DNA from: Paenibacillus cymbidii
GTDB lineage: Bacteria; Bacillota; Bacilli; Paenibacillales; NBRC-103111
Reading direction: 5' to 3'
Length of the DNA: 64,000 nucleotides
Assembly: GCF_004764705.1 (NCBI RefSeq)
Contig: NZ_SHLX01000020.1
Location: 1-64,000 of the forward strand
The notes under the pieces are model-generated. The model was not told the DNA's origin. It was given only the letters and a program-made list of their open reading frames with translations, and ran no database searches. How positions within the stretch are numbered: position 1 is the first letter of the stretch; the number at the start of each line of letters is the position of its first letter. Of the stretch, positions 43,230-53,392 are shown one piece after another. Position numbers and translations under genes: made by a program.

Positions 43230-45593
43230 CTAGGAAAGGTCCGTATTTCGGATCATATTCCGGTACTCCATCGCCGATAGCTGCTCATATTTCTTGAACA
43301 TGCGCGCAAACTGCACATGGTTGTTGTAGCCGACCGCTCTGACAATCTGTTCGATGGGCCAATCCGTATCCCGCAGCAGTTCCTTGGCTTTTTCCAGTTT
43401 GATTTGGGTTAAATACGCTTTGAAGCTTTTCCCCATTTCTTCCGTGAACAGTCCGCTTAAATACGTATGCTTCACGGATAACCGCTCCGCCAATTCGAAC
43501 AGGCTTAAATCCCGGGTATATTCCAGGTGAATGATATCCAGCGCTTGCTCGATCAACGGATGCAGCTGACGATTTCTGTTGGCTTGCGCTTCCTCCATGA
43601 CCTGCAAAATGCCTGTTAACCATTCCGTCACGTCATTCACATGCTGGAATCTTTGCTCGAAGTGCAAAAAAGCCTGATTAAGTTCCCTCTTCAGCTCGAT
43701 CTCTTCCGACATCCGGGCGTCTACATTTTGATCCAATAGGCTAATAAAAAAACGGTAGTAGTAGGTATATCCCGTCACATACATCATATTGGCAACGAGG
43801 AATTCGCGAAATTCACTAACAATTTGTCGGGCTTCTCCGTAATTTCCAGTCTCCATATGATTGCGGAAGTACCTCAGCAAATCAATACGAGCCAAGTCAG
43901 GGAGGTCTGCAGAGAATTGTTCCGTCATATCCTCGGCAGCAATAACAATGCCGCGCTTCAGCACAAACTTTAACCGTAAGGTTTGAAGAGCTATTCGATA
44001 GGAACAAGCCAGTTGATCCAAACCATGCTTTGTGGAACCGATGGCAATGGTCAAGGCAGAATCGCGATCGCCGGCAACACGCTTTTGCAGGATTTCGCAT
44101 TGCTCTTTTAATGAATTGCTGTCGAAAGTCCCCTTATTGCAGCAGACAATTCCAACCAGCAGGTGCTCTTGCTCCTTATATGCATATACTTCATCCGCCT
44201 GAGGGCATCCTTTGAAGATGGTTAAAAAGCTTCTGCTCACTTGTGCCTGCTGGCTGTAAGAAGCCGGATTGCCAGTCGGCCCATTCCACTCCATGAGCAG
44301 GACGACATAAGCTGCATCCGCGGCGATTTGAAATTCTTCCGCCTGCTCCCGAATTTCTTGCGAATCGGTGATATCTCCCCTGGCCACTCGATACAAAAAG
44401 TATTGCACGTGCTCGGGCACGATCCTCTCCCATTTGGCCTTCAATTGATTATGCTCCCCTACAGCCTGGCGGCGGAGAGTCTGCTCCTGCGAAATTTGAT
44501 CGAACATATAACGGATCCCCGTGTTGATTTGTCCGAATTCATCTTGGCGCAGCAACAGCTTGCCCAGCTTCTTCATGTCCAGACTCTCGCCGCTAATGAG
44601 ACTTTTTATAAGCCGGACCGGATGATAAATCCCCCTAGCCATGGCAAGGGAAACAAGGACAGCTACTACGGTAAACAACAAACTGACGAACCCGATATTC
44701 CGGGCAATGATTTCTTTCTTTATCTTCAATTCATCCGCGGGCAATACAGCTGCATATTTCCACCCCGTCAAGTGTGAGGTGGTATAAGAAAACAGCAGCG
44801 ATTCTTTGTCACTTCCATACAAACGAGCGATCCCTTCTTTATTGGAAAGCCAATTCATCTGATTGAGTTGAGACTGCAAAGGGGAAAGAGAGGCACCTTC
44901 ATTGCTGATGGGCTGACCCGACTCGTCCAGTATGGCCATAAATCCCGATTTGCGGATATACAGATTCTTCATACTTTGCAACAATTCATTGTCGTTCAGG
45001 TGAATCACAAGAAGACCGATGGCTCTGCCGTCAATTCCGTACATAAACCGGACATAACGAATCGCCCCGGACTTCGTACCGAGAAATTCCCGATCCTGGG
45101 GTCTGAGCCAAATTCCTGACTGCTGTTCACGGGAATATTGCGGTATCATTTCATCGAATGCCTTGGCATCCACATTTCGATAAGTTTCATCGGCCGCAGA
45201 AAGCGTGGCGTGATTCTTCTGGCTGTATACCGAAATATTGGCGATGAACGGATAGCCGGCTATAATTCCCTTGCCTGTTTGAATGACTCGAAGGAGCCTG
45301 TCCGCATCATTGTAGGAGGACAGGGAAACCGGCGTTTCCAGCAAGCTGGCAATGGCCTGGTCGGTGACCATCTGTTTGCCGACATATTCCGTCATCTGCA
45401 AAATATGATCGACCGCTTGATTGGTCTGACGAAGCAGCTCCAGATTCGAATAGCTCACTTCCGACTCCAGACTGCCCGCCATGGTGCGATAATTGTACAA
45501 AGAGCCAACTACCGTAGGCACAATCATGACGACCAGCAAAGGAATAAATAATTTCCAGAACAGGCCCCATTTGATTCGTATAAGCTGAAACAT
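43230..45593 (-). CDS. Membrane-bound AraC-family regulator (YtdP/YesS-like)
   Basis: About 787 residues. Membrane helices at about 10-32 and 295-317 enclose a Cache-like extracytoplasmic sensor domain. A coiled linker and about 300 residues without clear family follow, then a C-terminal AraC DNA-binding domain (IIHLEYTRDLSLFELAERLSVKHTYLS... and GYNNHVQFARMFKKYEQLS). Such one-component sensors usually sit next to carbohydrate ABC importers and activate them, here lplB 104 bp downstream. ATG 45593 is favoured over a GTG 12 bp upstream. Confidence 0.88.
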   Translation of the reverse strand: MFQLIRIKWGLFWKLFIPLLVVMIVPTVVGSLYNYRTMAGSLESEVSYSNLELLRQTNQAVDHILQMTEYVGKQMVTDQAIASLLETPVSLSSYNDADRLLRVIQTGKGIIAGYPFIANISVYSQKNHATLSAADETYRNVDAKAFDEMIPQYSREQQSGIWLRPQDREFLGTKSGAIRYVRFMYGIDGRAIGLLVIHLNDNELLQSMKNLYIRKSGFMAILDESGQPISNEGASLSPLQSQLNQMNWLSNKEGIARLYGSDKESLLFSYTTSHLTGWKYAAVLPADELKIKKEIIARNIGFVSLLFTVVAVLVSLAMARGIYHPVRLIKSLISGESLDMKKLGKLLLRQDEFGQINTGIRYMFDQISQEQTLRRQAVGEHNQLKAKWERIVPEHVQYFLYRVARGDITDSQEIREQAEEFQIAADAAYVVLLMEWNGPTGNPASYSQQAQVSRSFLTIFKGCPQADEVYAYKEQEHLLVGIVCCNKGTFDSNSLKEQCEILQKRVAGDRDSALTIAIGSTKHGLDQLACSYRIALQTLRLKFVLKRGIVIAAEDMTEQFSADLPDLARIDLLRYFRNHMETGNYGEARQIVSEFREFLVANMMYVTGYTYYYRFFISLLDQNVDARMSEEIELKRELNQAFLHFEQRFQHVNDVTEWLTGILQVMEEAQANRNRQLHPLIEQALDIIHLEYTRDLSLFELAERLSVKHTYLSGLFTEEMGKSFKAYLTQIKLEKAKELLRDTDWPIEQIVRAVGYNNHVQFARMFKKYEQLSAMEYRNMIRNTDLS

Positions 45594-45700
45594 GCGAGGA
45601 CACACCTTTCTTCCCTAATGAAGGCGGTTACAACTTTATCGTCTTTGTTCCTTCATCTTATCCATCCGACGTCAGTATGGCAATTTGAGTTTATGAAAAT

Positions 45701-45736
45701 CGGGAATGCCGCTTTTCAAGAAAGCTCGCATTCCCG
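45701..45736 (-). terminator. Probable terminator after the SDR gene
   Basis: CGGGAATGC and GCATTCCCG form a perfect stem around an 18-nt loop, followed on the minus strand by ATTTTCAT. It separates the SDR/RraA transcript from the AraC sensor gene. Confidence 0.55.
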
Positions 45737-45790
45737 CTCGTTCTACTAGTATTCCGACATCAAAGGCCGCATGCCCGTTGCACAGATGAT

Positions 45791-46501
45791 CTACATCGCA
45801 TAAAAAGATTCAAAGGCGATTTCGTGAAATTGCAGGCGGGCATCGGCCGTCAGCACGAATAATATGACCTCCGCCACGTCCTCCGGCTGAAGAAACTTCT
45901 CCCGCGGCACTTGGCGATTGCCCCAGAAACCGGTATTCGCCGGGCCCGGATTCAGCGTAGTGACCCGGATATTGTTTTCCTTCACCTGAATGCCAAGTCC
46001 CTGCGAGAACATATGCACCGCCGCCTTCGCAGCACAGTACATGGGAGCACTGCCGTTGGCCCGTTTGGCGGCCATGGACCCGATATTGATAATTCGGCCC
46101 CCTTCCTCCTTCTCCGTCAGCGGAATAAAATGCTTGCAGCACAGGAAGGTGCCCTTCAGATTGACTTCCAGGGTCGCAACGTACTGCTCCTCCTCCATCG
46201 TCTCCACCTTCGCGGGGATGGATACTCCGGCCAAATTAATCAGCATGTGGGCTTTGCCGTACGTTTCCCGCACCAGTTGGAAAACCTTGCTGATTTCCTC
46301 CTCATTGGCAATATCCGCGGCCAGCGCCACAGCTTGGGTTCCGGCGCCGATAGCCGCGGTCTGCAGCTTCTCCAGCTTTGCCGAGTCTTTGGAAGTTAGC
46401 GCCAACTTGACTCCACGGGCGGCAAGCTCCCGGGTCAGAATGGTTCCCATTCCCCCTGTAGCGCCGGTAATAATAGCCACTTTATCCTGCAGCGAAATCA
46501 T
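45791..46501 (-). CDS. Short-chain dehydrogenase/reductase
   Basis: 236 residues of classical SDR. TGATGGMG near residue 14 binds NAD(P), NLAGVS near 89, Ser in IGSMAAK near 142 and YCAAK near 155 make up the Ser-Tyr-Lys set. It follows the RraA-like gene by 19 bp. It may oxidise or reduce a sugar acid released from pectin, which is inference from the neighbourhood. Confidence 0.88.
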   Translation of the reverse strand: MISLQDKVAIITGATGGMGTILTRELAARGVKLALTSKDSAKLEKLQTAAIGAGTQAVALAADIANEEEISKVFQLVRETYGKAHMLINLAGVSIPAKVETMEEEQYVATLEVNLKGTFLCCKHFIPLTEKEEGGRIINIGSMAAKRANGSAPMYCAAKAAVHMFSQGLGIQVKENNIRVTTLNPGPANTGFWGNRQVPREKFLQPEDVAEVILFVLTADARLQFHEIAFESFYAM

Positions 46502-46520
46502 TGCCGATCCACTCCCTTGT

Positions 46521-47228
46521 TCAGAAATATCCGCCGCGACTTACAACCTGTGACGGCGTTAGCCCATCCACAATCATCTGCTTGATTTCTTTTTCGTTCT
46601 CCTTAATATGCTCCGCCTTCAGCAGGACATCGCAGGCCAGATGACGGGGCACTACAATAACGCCGTCCACATCGCCAAACACCACATCGCCGGGATAAAT
46701 CATCACGTTCCCCAGCTTGATCGGCATTTGCCAGCCAATCATTCGAAACCGGCCCAGCATGCCGTTTGAGGTGCGGTATTTGCAGAAGACGGGAAACTGC
46801 TGCTCCAGCACCTTATCCGTATCCCTTACGCCGCCGTCCACAATGGCTCCCCGGCAGCCCCGCCGTTTGGAGGCCATGGTCATAATTTCTCCCCATTGGG
46901 CGGATTCATCGTCGCTGCTCGTATCCCAGACGCAAACCGAATCCTCGTGCAGTTCCTCCAGCATCTTCGCCCGCTGCTCCATTTCGCTGGTCAAGGTAAG
47001 GTTCTTCGAGCCTTTTACGGTAAAAGCAATGCCGGCCACCTTCATCTCCTCGCGAAGCGGCATAATTCCTGTCGGCAATGTTTGATACACATAGCCCAGC
47101 TCCCGCAGCACATCGTTTACCGCAGCCGTAAAGACCTGCTCATACCGGTCGCAGAGCTCCTTGTCCGGGATCGGCAGTTTTACCGCTTGATGCTGCTCCC
47201 GGGAGGCAGCCAGTTGCTTCAAATCCAT
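46521..47228 (-). CDS. RraA-like / 4-hydroxy-4-methyl-2-oxoglutarate-aldolase-type protein
   Basis: 235 residues of the RraA-like fold. GCRGAIVDGGVRDTDK near residue 120 is the family signature (GG-x-R-D: Arg and Asp bind substrate and metal), and PGDVVFGDVDGVIVVP near 186 is the second hallmark. Members are class II pyruvate aldolases or oxaloacetate decarboxylases; the RNase-E regulator role applies only to some. GGATGGTG precedes the ATG. First gene of the two-gene unit divergent from the AraC gene at 47418. Confidence 0.85.
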   Translation of the reverse strand: MDLKQLAASREQHQAVKLPIPDKELCDRYEQVFTAAVNDVLRELGYVYQTLPTGIMPLREEMKVAGIAFTVKGSKNLTLTSEMEQRAKMLEELHEDSVCVWDTSSDDESAQWGEIMTMASKRRGCRGAIVDGGVRDTDKVLEQQFPVFCKYRTSNGMLGRFRMIGWQMPIKLGNVMIYPGDVVFGDVDGVIVVPRHLACDVLLKAEHIKENEKEIKQMIVDGLTPSQVVSRGGYF

Positions 47229-47417
47229 TTTGACGCACCATCCTTTGGTCCAAATATCAATAAAATAAGCGAGGAAGCTGCAAGAATTCGTGACAAACGC
47301 ATGGCATCAAAGTGATGCTGTCAGGCATTTATCCCTGTTTCCCTTGCTGGACGCTCCTTTCCGCATGCACTATACTGACAGTAGCAGCAGAATGCTGATC
47401 CTGAAGGAGCGGTTGCC

Positions 47418-48224
47418 ATGTCCTTCATCCCTGCGGGACAGGACTATGATTTTCAGATCGTCAAAATCAACACCGTTACCGAAAGCAAGCCCAATCCGGA
47501 ATGGCGCTATGCCAATACCAAACCGGGATCCAACTACGTGCTTGCCTATTGCCTGGACGGAGAAGCTTGTTATTTCTTCGGAGAGCAAGACCATAAGGTG
47601 GTCAAAGGAGACCTGCTGCTGTTTCCCAAGGAATGTCTCCGGACAGGCCGCAGCAACCCGGACAATCCCTGGTCCTTCTATTCCATATCCTTCGACATCG
47701 GCTTCACGGATGAAGAAAGCGGCCGGTACTTCGACTCCATGGGAGGGATTATCCGCAATCCCAACCTGCAAACCCTGCAATCCCAATTATCCGAGCTGCA
47801 CCATACCTGGACAGGCCGGCGCAACGGCTATCGCGTCCGCTGCAAAAGCCTGCTGATGGATATTCTCTACCGGATGCTGAAGGAACGGGATAAAGTCCGG
47901 TTCCATTCCGGCAAATACCAAGCCATTGAAAGAGTGCTGCAGCTGATCCAATCCGACTTTACCCGCTCCTACTCCATTGAGGAGCTGGCCCGGCATGCCA
48001 GGCTGAGTCCCTCTCATTTCCGTCTGCTGTTCAAGCAAATAACCGGCATAACCTCGGTGAAGTATTCCAACCGGATTCGTATGCTCAAAGCGCGTGATCT
48101 ATTGGCCAGCGGGGAGTGCAATGTGACCGAAGCCGCTCTTGCCGTAGGCTTCCAGGATATCTTCTATTTCAGCCGTCTGTTTAAGAAGACGCTGGGGATC
48201 AATCCGTCCGATCTGATGGAGTGA
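47418..48224 (+). CDS. AraC-family transcriptional regulator with cupin-like sensor
   Basis: 268 residues: an N-terminal beta-barrel of about 140 residues (VVKGDLLLFPKE) and a C-terminal AraC domain with two helix-turn-helix motifs (YSIEELARHARLSPSHFRLLFKQ; VTEAALAVGFQDIFYFSRLFKK). GAAGGAGCGG lies 7 bp before the ATG. Divergent from RraA/SDR and convergent with the lyase operon (26-bp tail overlap), it probably senses a sugar or sugar acid and controls one or both. Confidence 0.9.
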   Translation: MSFIPAGQDYDFQIVKINTVTESKPNPEWRYANTKPGSNYVLAYCLDGEACYFFGEQDHKVVKGDLLLFPKECLRTGRSNPDNPWSFYSISFDIGFTDEESGRYFDSMGGIIRNPNLQTLQSQLSELHHTWTGRRNGYRVRCKSLLMDILYRMLKERDKVRFHSGKYQAIERVLQLIQSDFTRSYSIEELARHARLSPSHFRLLFKQITGITSVKYSNRIRMLKARDLLASGECNVTEAALAVGFQDIFYFSRLFKKTLGINPSDLME

Positions 48225-49341
48225 CGGGAGGCGCCTGCAGCTTCTCCACATGGTTGGCGGCAATGCGGTATGTTTCCCCACTTCCCCGATTGTGCAGCAG
48301 CCACTCTTCTTTGTCCAATTGAAGGGCGAATCCGCCCGCCTTGCCCGGCGGCTCCACGAAGCAGCTTCCATCCTCCAGCACGTTCAGGTGCCAGCCCCTG
48401 ATCAGCGGCTCTTCGTCCATGGCTATGGCGTATATCATCGTATGACTGGGAAAGTAATGTTCGGTTTCGTAGCGGAAAATAGGAGCATCTCCCGCCATGT
48501 CCTGTCCCTCATGATTGGTCGGAGGTTGGCCGCAGTCATGCTTACAGCACCGATCCCTCCGAAGCCGGTATGGATTGTCTTGCTCCCCTGATCTGGCATC
48601 CAGCAGAATGAATTTCAGGGCAGCCTCATTGCGCCTGAACACCAGCCTGTTGGCTGCGGCTACATTAACCTTCAGGCGGTTGTCCCGGTTGTTAAGGAGA
48701 AAATGGCTTTGTACCTTCACCGGCGTCCGGCTTTCCACCCGGTCGACAATGAACAGCACATGAGGCATAAACGCAATCCAGGTCCGCTCAGCCTTCATGA
48801 TAGGATCCCCGTACGCATCGGCGCTGTCGACACGGATAACATGCAGCTGTCCCACCTGCTGAACCATCCGGTTACGATTGGAATATTTCTGGGAATGGTG
48901 ACTTATTTCTGTTGCCTGCTGCTGAAGGATAACTTTCCCTTCCCCGCCCTCTTGATCCGGCTCCGCCTGAAAGCTCCAGGTATTGTGGGAATCCGTCCGC
49001 CCGGACGAATGAAGGGCGTTTAACGGATCGCAGCAATGGCCCGGGTCGACGATGAAGAAGCGCTCGTTTTTATGAGCCAATAGAAAGCTGGTCTTGTCTT
49101 CATGGCTGCGGGAGGATAAGTTCCTCTGCCGAAAGCCACCTTGAACCGCCAGAATGGTATCTGGTTTCTCCCGCTTATCCCTGGCGGTGATGGTGCCTGT
49201 TTCGAATGGGGCTAACAAGATCAGCTTCGCCTCCTCAAGGGTAATGGCCGGCACGGACAACCTTTCCCGAAACCATAATCCCGCTTTCTCCACCTCGTTC
49301 CAGTGCCCTTTCTCGGCCTTAACGGGGAAGATCCACGACAC
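48199..49341 (-). CDS. Heparinase II/III-like beta-sandwich protein
   Basis: 380 residues, no signal peptide. Features match the C-terminal heparinase II/III-like domain of polysaccharide lyases: FIVDPGHCC near residue 96, GRTDSHNTWSF near 114 (H-N-T/W), then long beta-strands up to the end. The N-terminal (alpha/alpha)n toroid normally found in these lyases is absent or reduced to about 60 residues. It overlaps the GH105 gene by 23 bp. The GTG start at 49341 lacks a convincing ribosome site; a later GTG is possible. Confidence 0.6.
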   Translation of the reverse strand: MSWIFPVKAEKGHWNEVEKAGLWFRERLSVPAITLEEAKLILLAPFETGTITARDKREKPDTILAVQGGFRQRNLSSRSHEDKTSFLLAHKNERFFIVDPGHCCDPLNALHSSGRTDSHNTWSFQAEPDQEGGEGKVILQQQATEISHHSQKYSNRNRMVQQVGQLHVIRVDSADAYGDPIMKAERTWIAFMPHVLFIVDRVESRTPVKVQSHFLLNNRDNRLKVNVAAANRLVFRRNEAALKFILLDARSGEQDNPYRLRRDRCCKHDCGQPPTNHEGQDMAGDAPIFRYETEHYFPSHTMIYAIAMDEEPLIRGWHLNVLEDGSCFVEPPGKAGGFALQLDKEEWLLHNRGSGETYRIAANHVEKLQAPPVTPSDRTD

Positions 49342-50368
49342 CGTTGCGGTATGCCTCCACCATAGCCAAGATCAACGGTGCAAAGCTGTGATGCTCATTG
49401 CGGCGAGGCAGCTTTAGGGTGACATAGGCTTTCACCGTTCCCTTGTCGTCCCCGTCACCCGGGCACAAACAACCTGGACAGCCGTGTTCGGTGGAAAAAT
49501 CCGGACTAATGCTGAGCTTGTTCAAGCCCTCCACTCCTCTTCGGAAAGCCGGACCATATTCATCACGATTCAGAAGGCCAAGGCGCATGCCAACGCCAAA
49601 TCCATACAGAATCAGACCTGTGCCTGAGGTTTCTTCATAGGAGTAAGGGAACGGAATTTCCTGCCGCCATAGGCCTCGCTTGGACTGATGGGGCAGGAGC
49701 GATGCAGACAAGTCCGTAAACGCCTTCTCTACAGCAGGCCGGTGAGCCGAATCGGCAGGCAGCCAGCGCACCAGCTCCGCCAGGGGGAAGTAGCCCCAGC
49801 CATTGCCCCTGCCCCAGTGGTCCTGGGAATAGACGCCGGGTGCAATGAAGTTCTTGCACTGATGGAGCAGTCCGTTCAGCGGATTGCGAAATTCATCTAT
49901 CATCAGCAATGTCTGCTTGACGGCCTCATCCATGTACCTGGGCTCATGAAATGCCAGACCGGCGTACAACAGATACGGAGTAACCGCCGTGGCCGCGTCG
50001 ATCCAGATCTTTTCCTCCTCTGACTGCCGGGGCATACACACAATGCCTCTTCGATCCCGCGCAGCCGTCATCATTTCCTCCGCATACTCGCGAACCTCCT
50101 GCTCCGCTTCCGGTGCAAGATTCCGCATATAAGCGTAGGACTTGGCAATCCCTCCGATCCGGTAGCTGGGGAAATTGTAATGAGGATGCTCGATATGATC
50201 GGGGAAGCGGGAGAGAATTCGTTTGCATTTCTCCAGCAGATAAGCGTCTTCCTTCTCCTCCGCTGTCTGGACCAGACCGTATATGGCCAGCACCCCATAA
50301 TAGTGCTTGACCTCCTCTTCATGCTCATACCGTTCATACAGCTTTTGTGCAATATATAACGGGTTCAT
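49319..50368 (-). CDS. GH105/GH88 unsaturated glucuronyl/galacturonyl hydrolase
   Basis: 349 residues of the (alpha/alpha)6 family that hydrates the enol of 4,5-unsaturated uronic acids left by pectate or rhamnogalacturonan lyases. IWIDAATA near residue 122 has the first catalytic Asp, and HWGRGNGWGYFPLAEL near 186 is the family signature. YteR/YesR-type proteins are the closest known group. A Cys-rich CPGCLCPG near 300 is unusual. Spacing to the acetyltransferase gene upstream is 11 bp. Confidence 0.9.
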   Translation of the reverse strand: MNPLYIAQKLYERYEHEEEVKHYYGVLAIYGLVQTAEEKEDAYLLEKCKRILSRFPDHIEHPHYNFPSYRIGGIAKSYAYMRNLAPEAEQEVREYAEEMMTAARDRRGIVCMPRQSEEEKIWIDAATAVTPYLLYAGLAFHEPRYMDEAVKQTLLMIDEFRNPLNGLLHQCKNFIAPGVYSQDHWGRGNGWGYFPLAELVRWLPADSAHRPAVEKAFTDLSASLLPHQSKRGLWRQEIPFPYSYEETSGTGLILYGFGVGMRLGLLNRDEYGPAFRRGVEGLNKLSISPDFSTEHGCPGCLCPGDGDDKGTVKAYVTLKLPRRNEHHSFAPLILAMVEAYRNGVVDLPR

Positions 50369-50379
50369 CTGTACGCCTC

Positions 50380-51006
50380 CTACCGGCTTTCAATCTTGCA
50401 TTCGTCTTGCTCTTGCTTCCCTCGTTGTTTGATTACCACCGCCGGTACACCCGCTGCAATGCTGTATGGGGGAATATCCTTCGTCACTACGGCTCCGGCA
50501 GCAATGACAGAACCTGTGCCGATCGTAACTCCCGCCATAATGTTGACTCGGGCGGCAATCCAGACATCGTCTTCAATGACAATCGGCGCCAGCTGCATCC
50601 CCTGTTTATGGATGGGGCGAGTCATATCGTCGAAACGGTGATTGCCGGCAATCATAATGGTGTGCGAGGCAATCCGGACCCCGTTGCCTATGGTAATACG
50701 CCCGCTCTCCTCATCGGGCCCCCCGTAGCCGACAATATTGGCATATGCCTGAATGGAAGACTTCCGTCCCATAACCACATTTCCCTGTAACAAGACACCG
50801 GCGGCTACAACACTGCCCTCCCCGATTTCAATCCGCCCTTGCCGGGGGCAAATCTTCGCCTCCGGGCTGATCAGGCAAGTCGGATGTATCGTTGCCTGCT
50901 TGTGCCGGTTAGCCAGCCAATAGCCGAATGCCGCCGATATTCTTCGGCCTATCGTTTGCCGGCCCGGCATGCTGTACCCGCCTTCCAGCAAGGTCCACAG
51001 GCTCAT
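50380..51006 (-). CDS. Left-handed beta-helix O-acetyltransferase (maltose/galactoside acetyltransferase-like)
   Basis: About 208 residues with hexapeptide repeats (IxIGEGSVV, VMGRKSSIQAY, RITIGNGVRI, PIVIEDDVWI, VTIGTGSVI) and the acetyl-CoA loop GAVVTKDIPPYSIAAGVPAVVI. The catalytic His is expected in AGNHRFDD. It starts inside the stop of the preceding gene (ATGA), so translation is coupled to the lyase-like protein. It may acetylate surplus sugars, or a cell-surface glycan. Confidence 0.88.
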   Translation of the reverse strand: MSLWTLLEGGYSMPGRQTIGRRISAAFGYWLANRHKQATIHPTCLISPEAKICPRQGRIEIGEGSVVAAGVLLQGNVVMGRKSSIQAYANIVGYGGPDEESGRITIGNGVRIASHTIMIAGNHRFDDMTRPIHKQGMQLAPIVIEDDVWIAARVNIMAGVTIGTGSVIAAGAVVTKDIPPYSIAAGVPAVVIKQRGKQEQDECKIESR

Positions 51007-52244
51007 GATAGGGCCTCCTCCATCACAAGCTCGGCCAACGCCGAATGCCGCCCGGGCAATACATTCACCAGCAGCCTGCTGCCGTCTGAAGAAAACACCG
51101 GATGATGGCACACGCGGAAGGGATTGCGGCCCTTGGGCTCCTCCGTGCCGTATACCCGGGGCAGGGTGAAGCTCATCAGCTCCTGGTCCTCCCGCAGGTC
51201 AATCAGCAGTACCTTGCCGGGCGCGGTGCTCTCATCCGTTGCCAACAAATTGTAGTCTGCCGGAGAGATGCTGGGATGCCCGCCGCTGGTATGGCGGCTG
51301 ATTCTGCGGTAACCGCTTCCATCGTATCGCACTTGAGCCAGACACATGCCCCCATCATTCTCAGGGTCGGGTCCATAACCGAGCAAATGCTCCCCGTCCG
51401 GATGCCATCCCCAATGGACCCCCCGGCGGCCATAACTTAAATCGACAGCCAAATGAATCTCTCTAAACTCCCGGTCCGCGGTAAAAATATAGGCCAGCCG
51501 CGGCTCGTGTCGACTGCCGACCACACTATGATTGCCAAAGTAAAACAACAGTCTGCTGCCGTCCCTGTTCCAACGCACGCAATACGCCATGAGCGTAAGA
51601 CCATCCTCTTGCCCCAGTCGCAGCTTCAGCTCACGGTCGCTGGACAGGAGCCGATCCCGCATGGGATGGCAAGCAAGAATTTGTTCCACGCTTAGCACCA
51701 GCCGCCCACCAAAATTCTTGGAGGCAGAATCGAAGCTATAGCTGAAGAGCCCATGCTCCCCCCGCTTCTGGAACGGCACAGGGGCAAGCTCCGGCTGAAA
51801 GCGGTTGTATCCATACCCGGCGGCGTACAGCATACCCAATAACCCCGATACAATCGGCTCGCCAAAGGGCGGAGCCCCTTCCATATCCCCTTCCAGCGTC
51901 ACCTCCCTTCCGCTGGCCAGATCCCGCCTCACCATCCGCGGCTCCTTCAGGGAACCGCTGCGGTAATAGACGCTGCGTCCGTCCGGTCCCCAGGTTTGCC
52001 AGTGTGCGGTATGATAAAAAGACGAATCCAATCGGTTCTCCCCGAATCGGTCCATCACACGGCTTGCCGGGTCCAACACAAGCACCTCTCCCGTTCCCCG
52101 TTCCAGATCAGCGCCGGCCAGCAGTAAACGCCCGGAGCCGTCAGGGGCATACGGAGATAAGGTGTAATAGCTGTGAACGCACCAACGTTCAGGCACCGTA
52201 ATCAGTCGGAAGGGAGCAGCAATGGTTGCTTGTTCCCGATTCAT
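51003..52244 (-). CDS. Oligogalacturonate-lyase-like beta-propeller (PL22 group)
   Basis: 413 residues of beta-propeller blades: HWQTWGPDGRSVYYRS, WHPDGEHLLGYG and HHPVFSSDGSRLLVNV are blade ends of the TolB/WD40 type seen in PL22 oligogalacturonate lyases. Conserved His residues (HWQTW, HWGWHPDGEH, CHHPVF) could bind Mn2+ as in that family. No signal peptide, consistent with intracellular action on imported oligogalacturonides to give unsaturated monomer. First gene of the four-gene operon. Confidence 0.75.
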   Translation of the reverse strand: MNREQATIAAPFRLITVPERWCVHSYYTLSPYAPDGSGRLLLAGADLERGTGEVLVLDPASRVMDRFGENRLDSSFYHTAHWQTWGPDGRSVYYRSGSLKEPRMVRRDLASGREVTLEGDMEGAPPFGEPIVSGLLGMLYAAGYGYNRFQPELAPVPFQKRGEHGLFSYSFDSASKNFGGRLVLSVEQILACHPMRDRLLSSDRELKLRLGQEDGLTLMAYCVRWNRDGSRLLFYFGNHSVVGSRHEPRLAYIFTADREFREIHLAVDLSYGRRGVHWGWHPDGEHLLGYGPDPENDGGMCLAQVRYDGSGYRRISRHTSGGHPSISPADYNLLATDESTAPGKVLLIDLREDQELMSFTLPRVYGTEEPKGRNPFRVCHHPVFSSDGSRLLVNVLPGRHSALAELVMEEALS

Positions 52245-52504
52245 GCCTCATCCCCCCGTTTATTTTCTTCTCATTGATTTTATGCCTTAAGACTGCTCCT
52301 CTGCCATTGATAGACTGCCTGGTTTTTTTCACAAAATGCTTATTTCCGTGCCTGCTCCCACAATTTAAAGTGACCTCAACACTGTGTTTCTTTACGCTAA
52401 CCTATCATTCTATCGCGTCCCGTCCATCCATGCCGCACACATCACGAGAACGAAAGTTAATCCGTTCTAATCATAGCAGCTTAATGATTCGTCACATCAG
52501 ACAC

Positions 52505-53140
52505 AGTTTGTCACAACCGCACTGGTGTCTTCCCGGCACGGCTCCGCAACAAGTCTTGCTTTGTTTCCTTTAAAGCCGTCATGTCTCCTACGCTCCGTAT
52601 CGCTTGTGCAAGGAGCTCGGCGGCCTTCTGTGTGGCTGTGGATCCCTCTGCATATGTTTTCTGAACAGCGAAATGACTTCTGGTATAGACAGATCCGCAA
52701 GATCCTGAGGTGTAGGTAGCTCCTTCAGCGTTGCCTTGAACGTTTGCAGGTCCAATCTTTTAAAACACCAAACTGTACTACGGAAAACGAATCGGAATCC
52801 ATGAAATCCTGCGAATGGTTGAGCATTCGCGAGAAAGACCCTTAAGTACGAGGGAGGTTTTTAAGCGCTTAGACACATGGGTCTGCCTCGTGTAATCATA
52901 GTAGCAGCCGCGGCAAAGCACATCGGCAATGACAAACGCATCTTTTGGGTCACTCATCGATTGACAATTATCTCGATTTTCTTCCAATGATAACGCTGCT
53001 TAATCGATACATACTTGTAAGTCATCCAACGATCCCTGTTCAAATCGTTCTATGGTGTTATTAACGACAGATGCCGATTCGTGAGCACGATCCCACGGTA
53101 GTTCGTAGCTACATGTGTTTCCTTGGCCATGTCGTTCCCT
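52505..53140 (-). pseudogene. Remnant of an IS110-family transposase
   Basis: Minus-strand frames read, in order, VVGNDMAKETHVATNYRGIV (53.1 kb; IS110 start with the first Asp), MSDPKDAFVIADVLCRG (52.93 kb, the DPxDAxVIAD box) and GFKGNKARLVAEPCREDTS (52.56 kb). The frames do not join and stops intervene, so the element is dead. Flanks 52245-52500 and 53310-53390 show no gene. Confidence 0.65.
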
Positions 53141-53392
53141 ACGACTATATAGATGCAAAGTAGAGTTAAATCCGTTGATTTAGTGACATAATAAGAGCGT
53201 CTCCTTGATGGTGTAGCGGGCAAACCCATCATACTGAGGCGCTCCCACTTTGGCAAAGGCCATTTCTTTGCCTTAACAGGAATAGCTGCAGGCAACCGAA
53301 TCATCGGCAGCCTGTTGTTGGTGAACTATCAAGATTCGGATAATAAGTGTTGTACTAGAGATTTAGCTTCCGCATAGCCTTCATTCACATTC

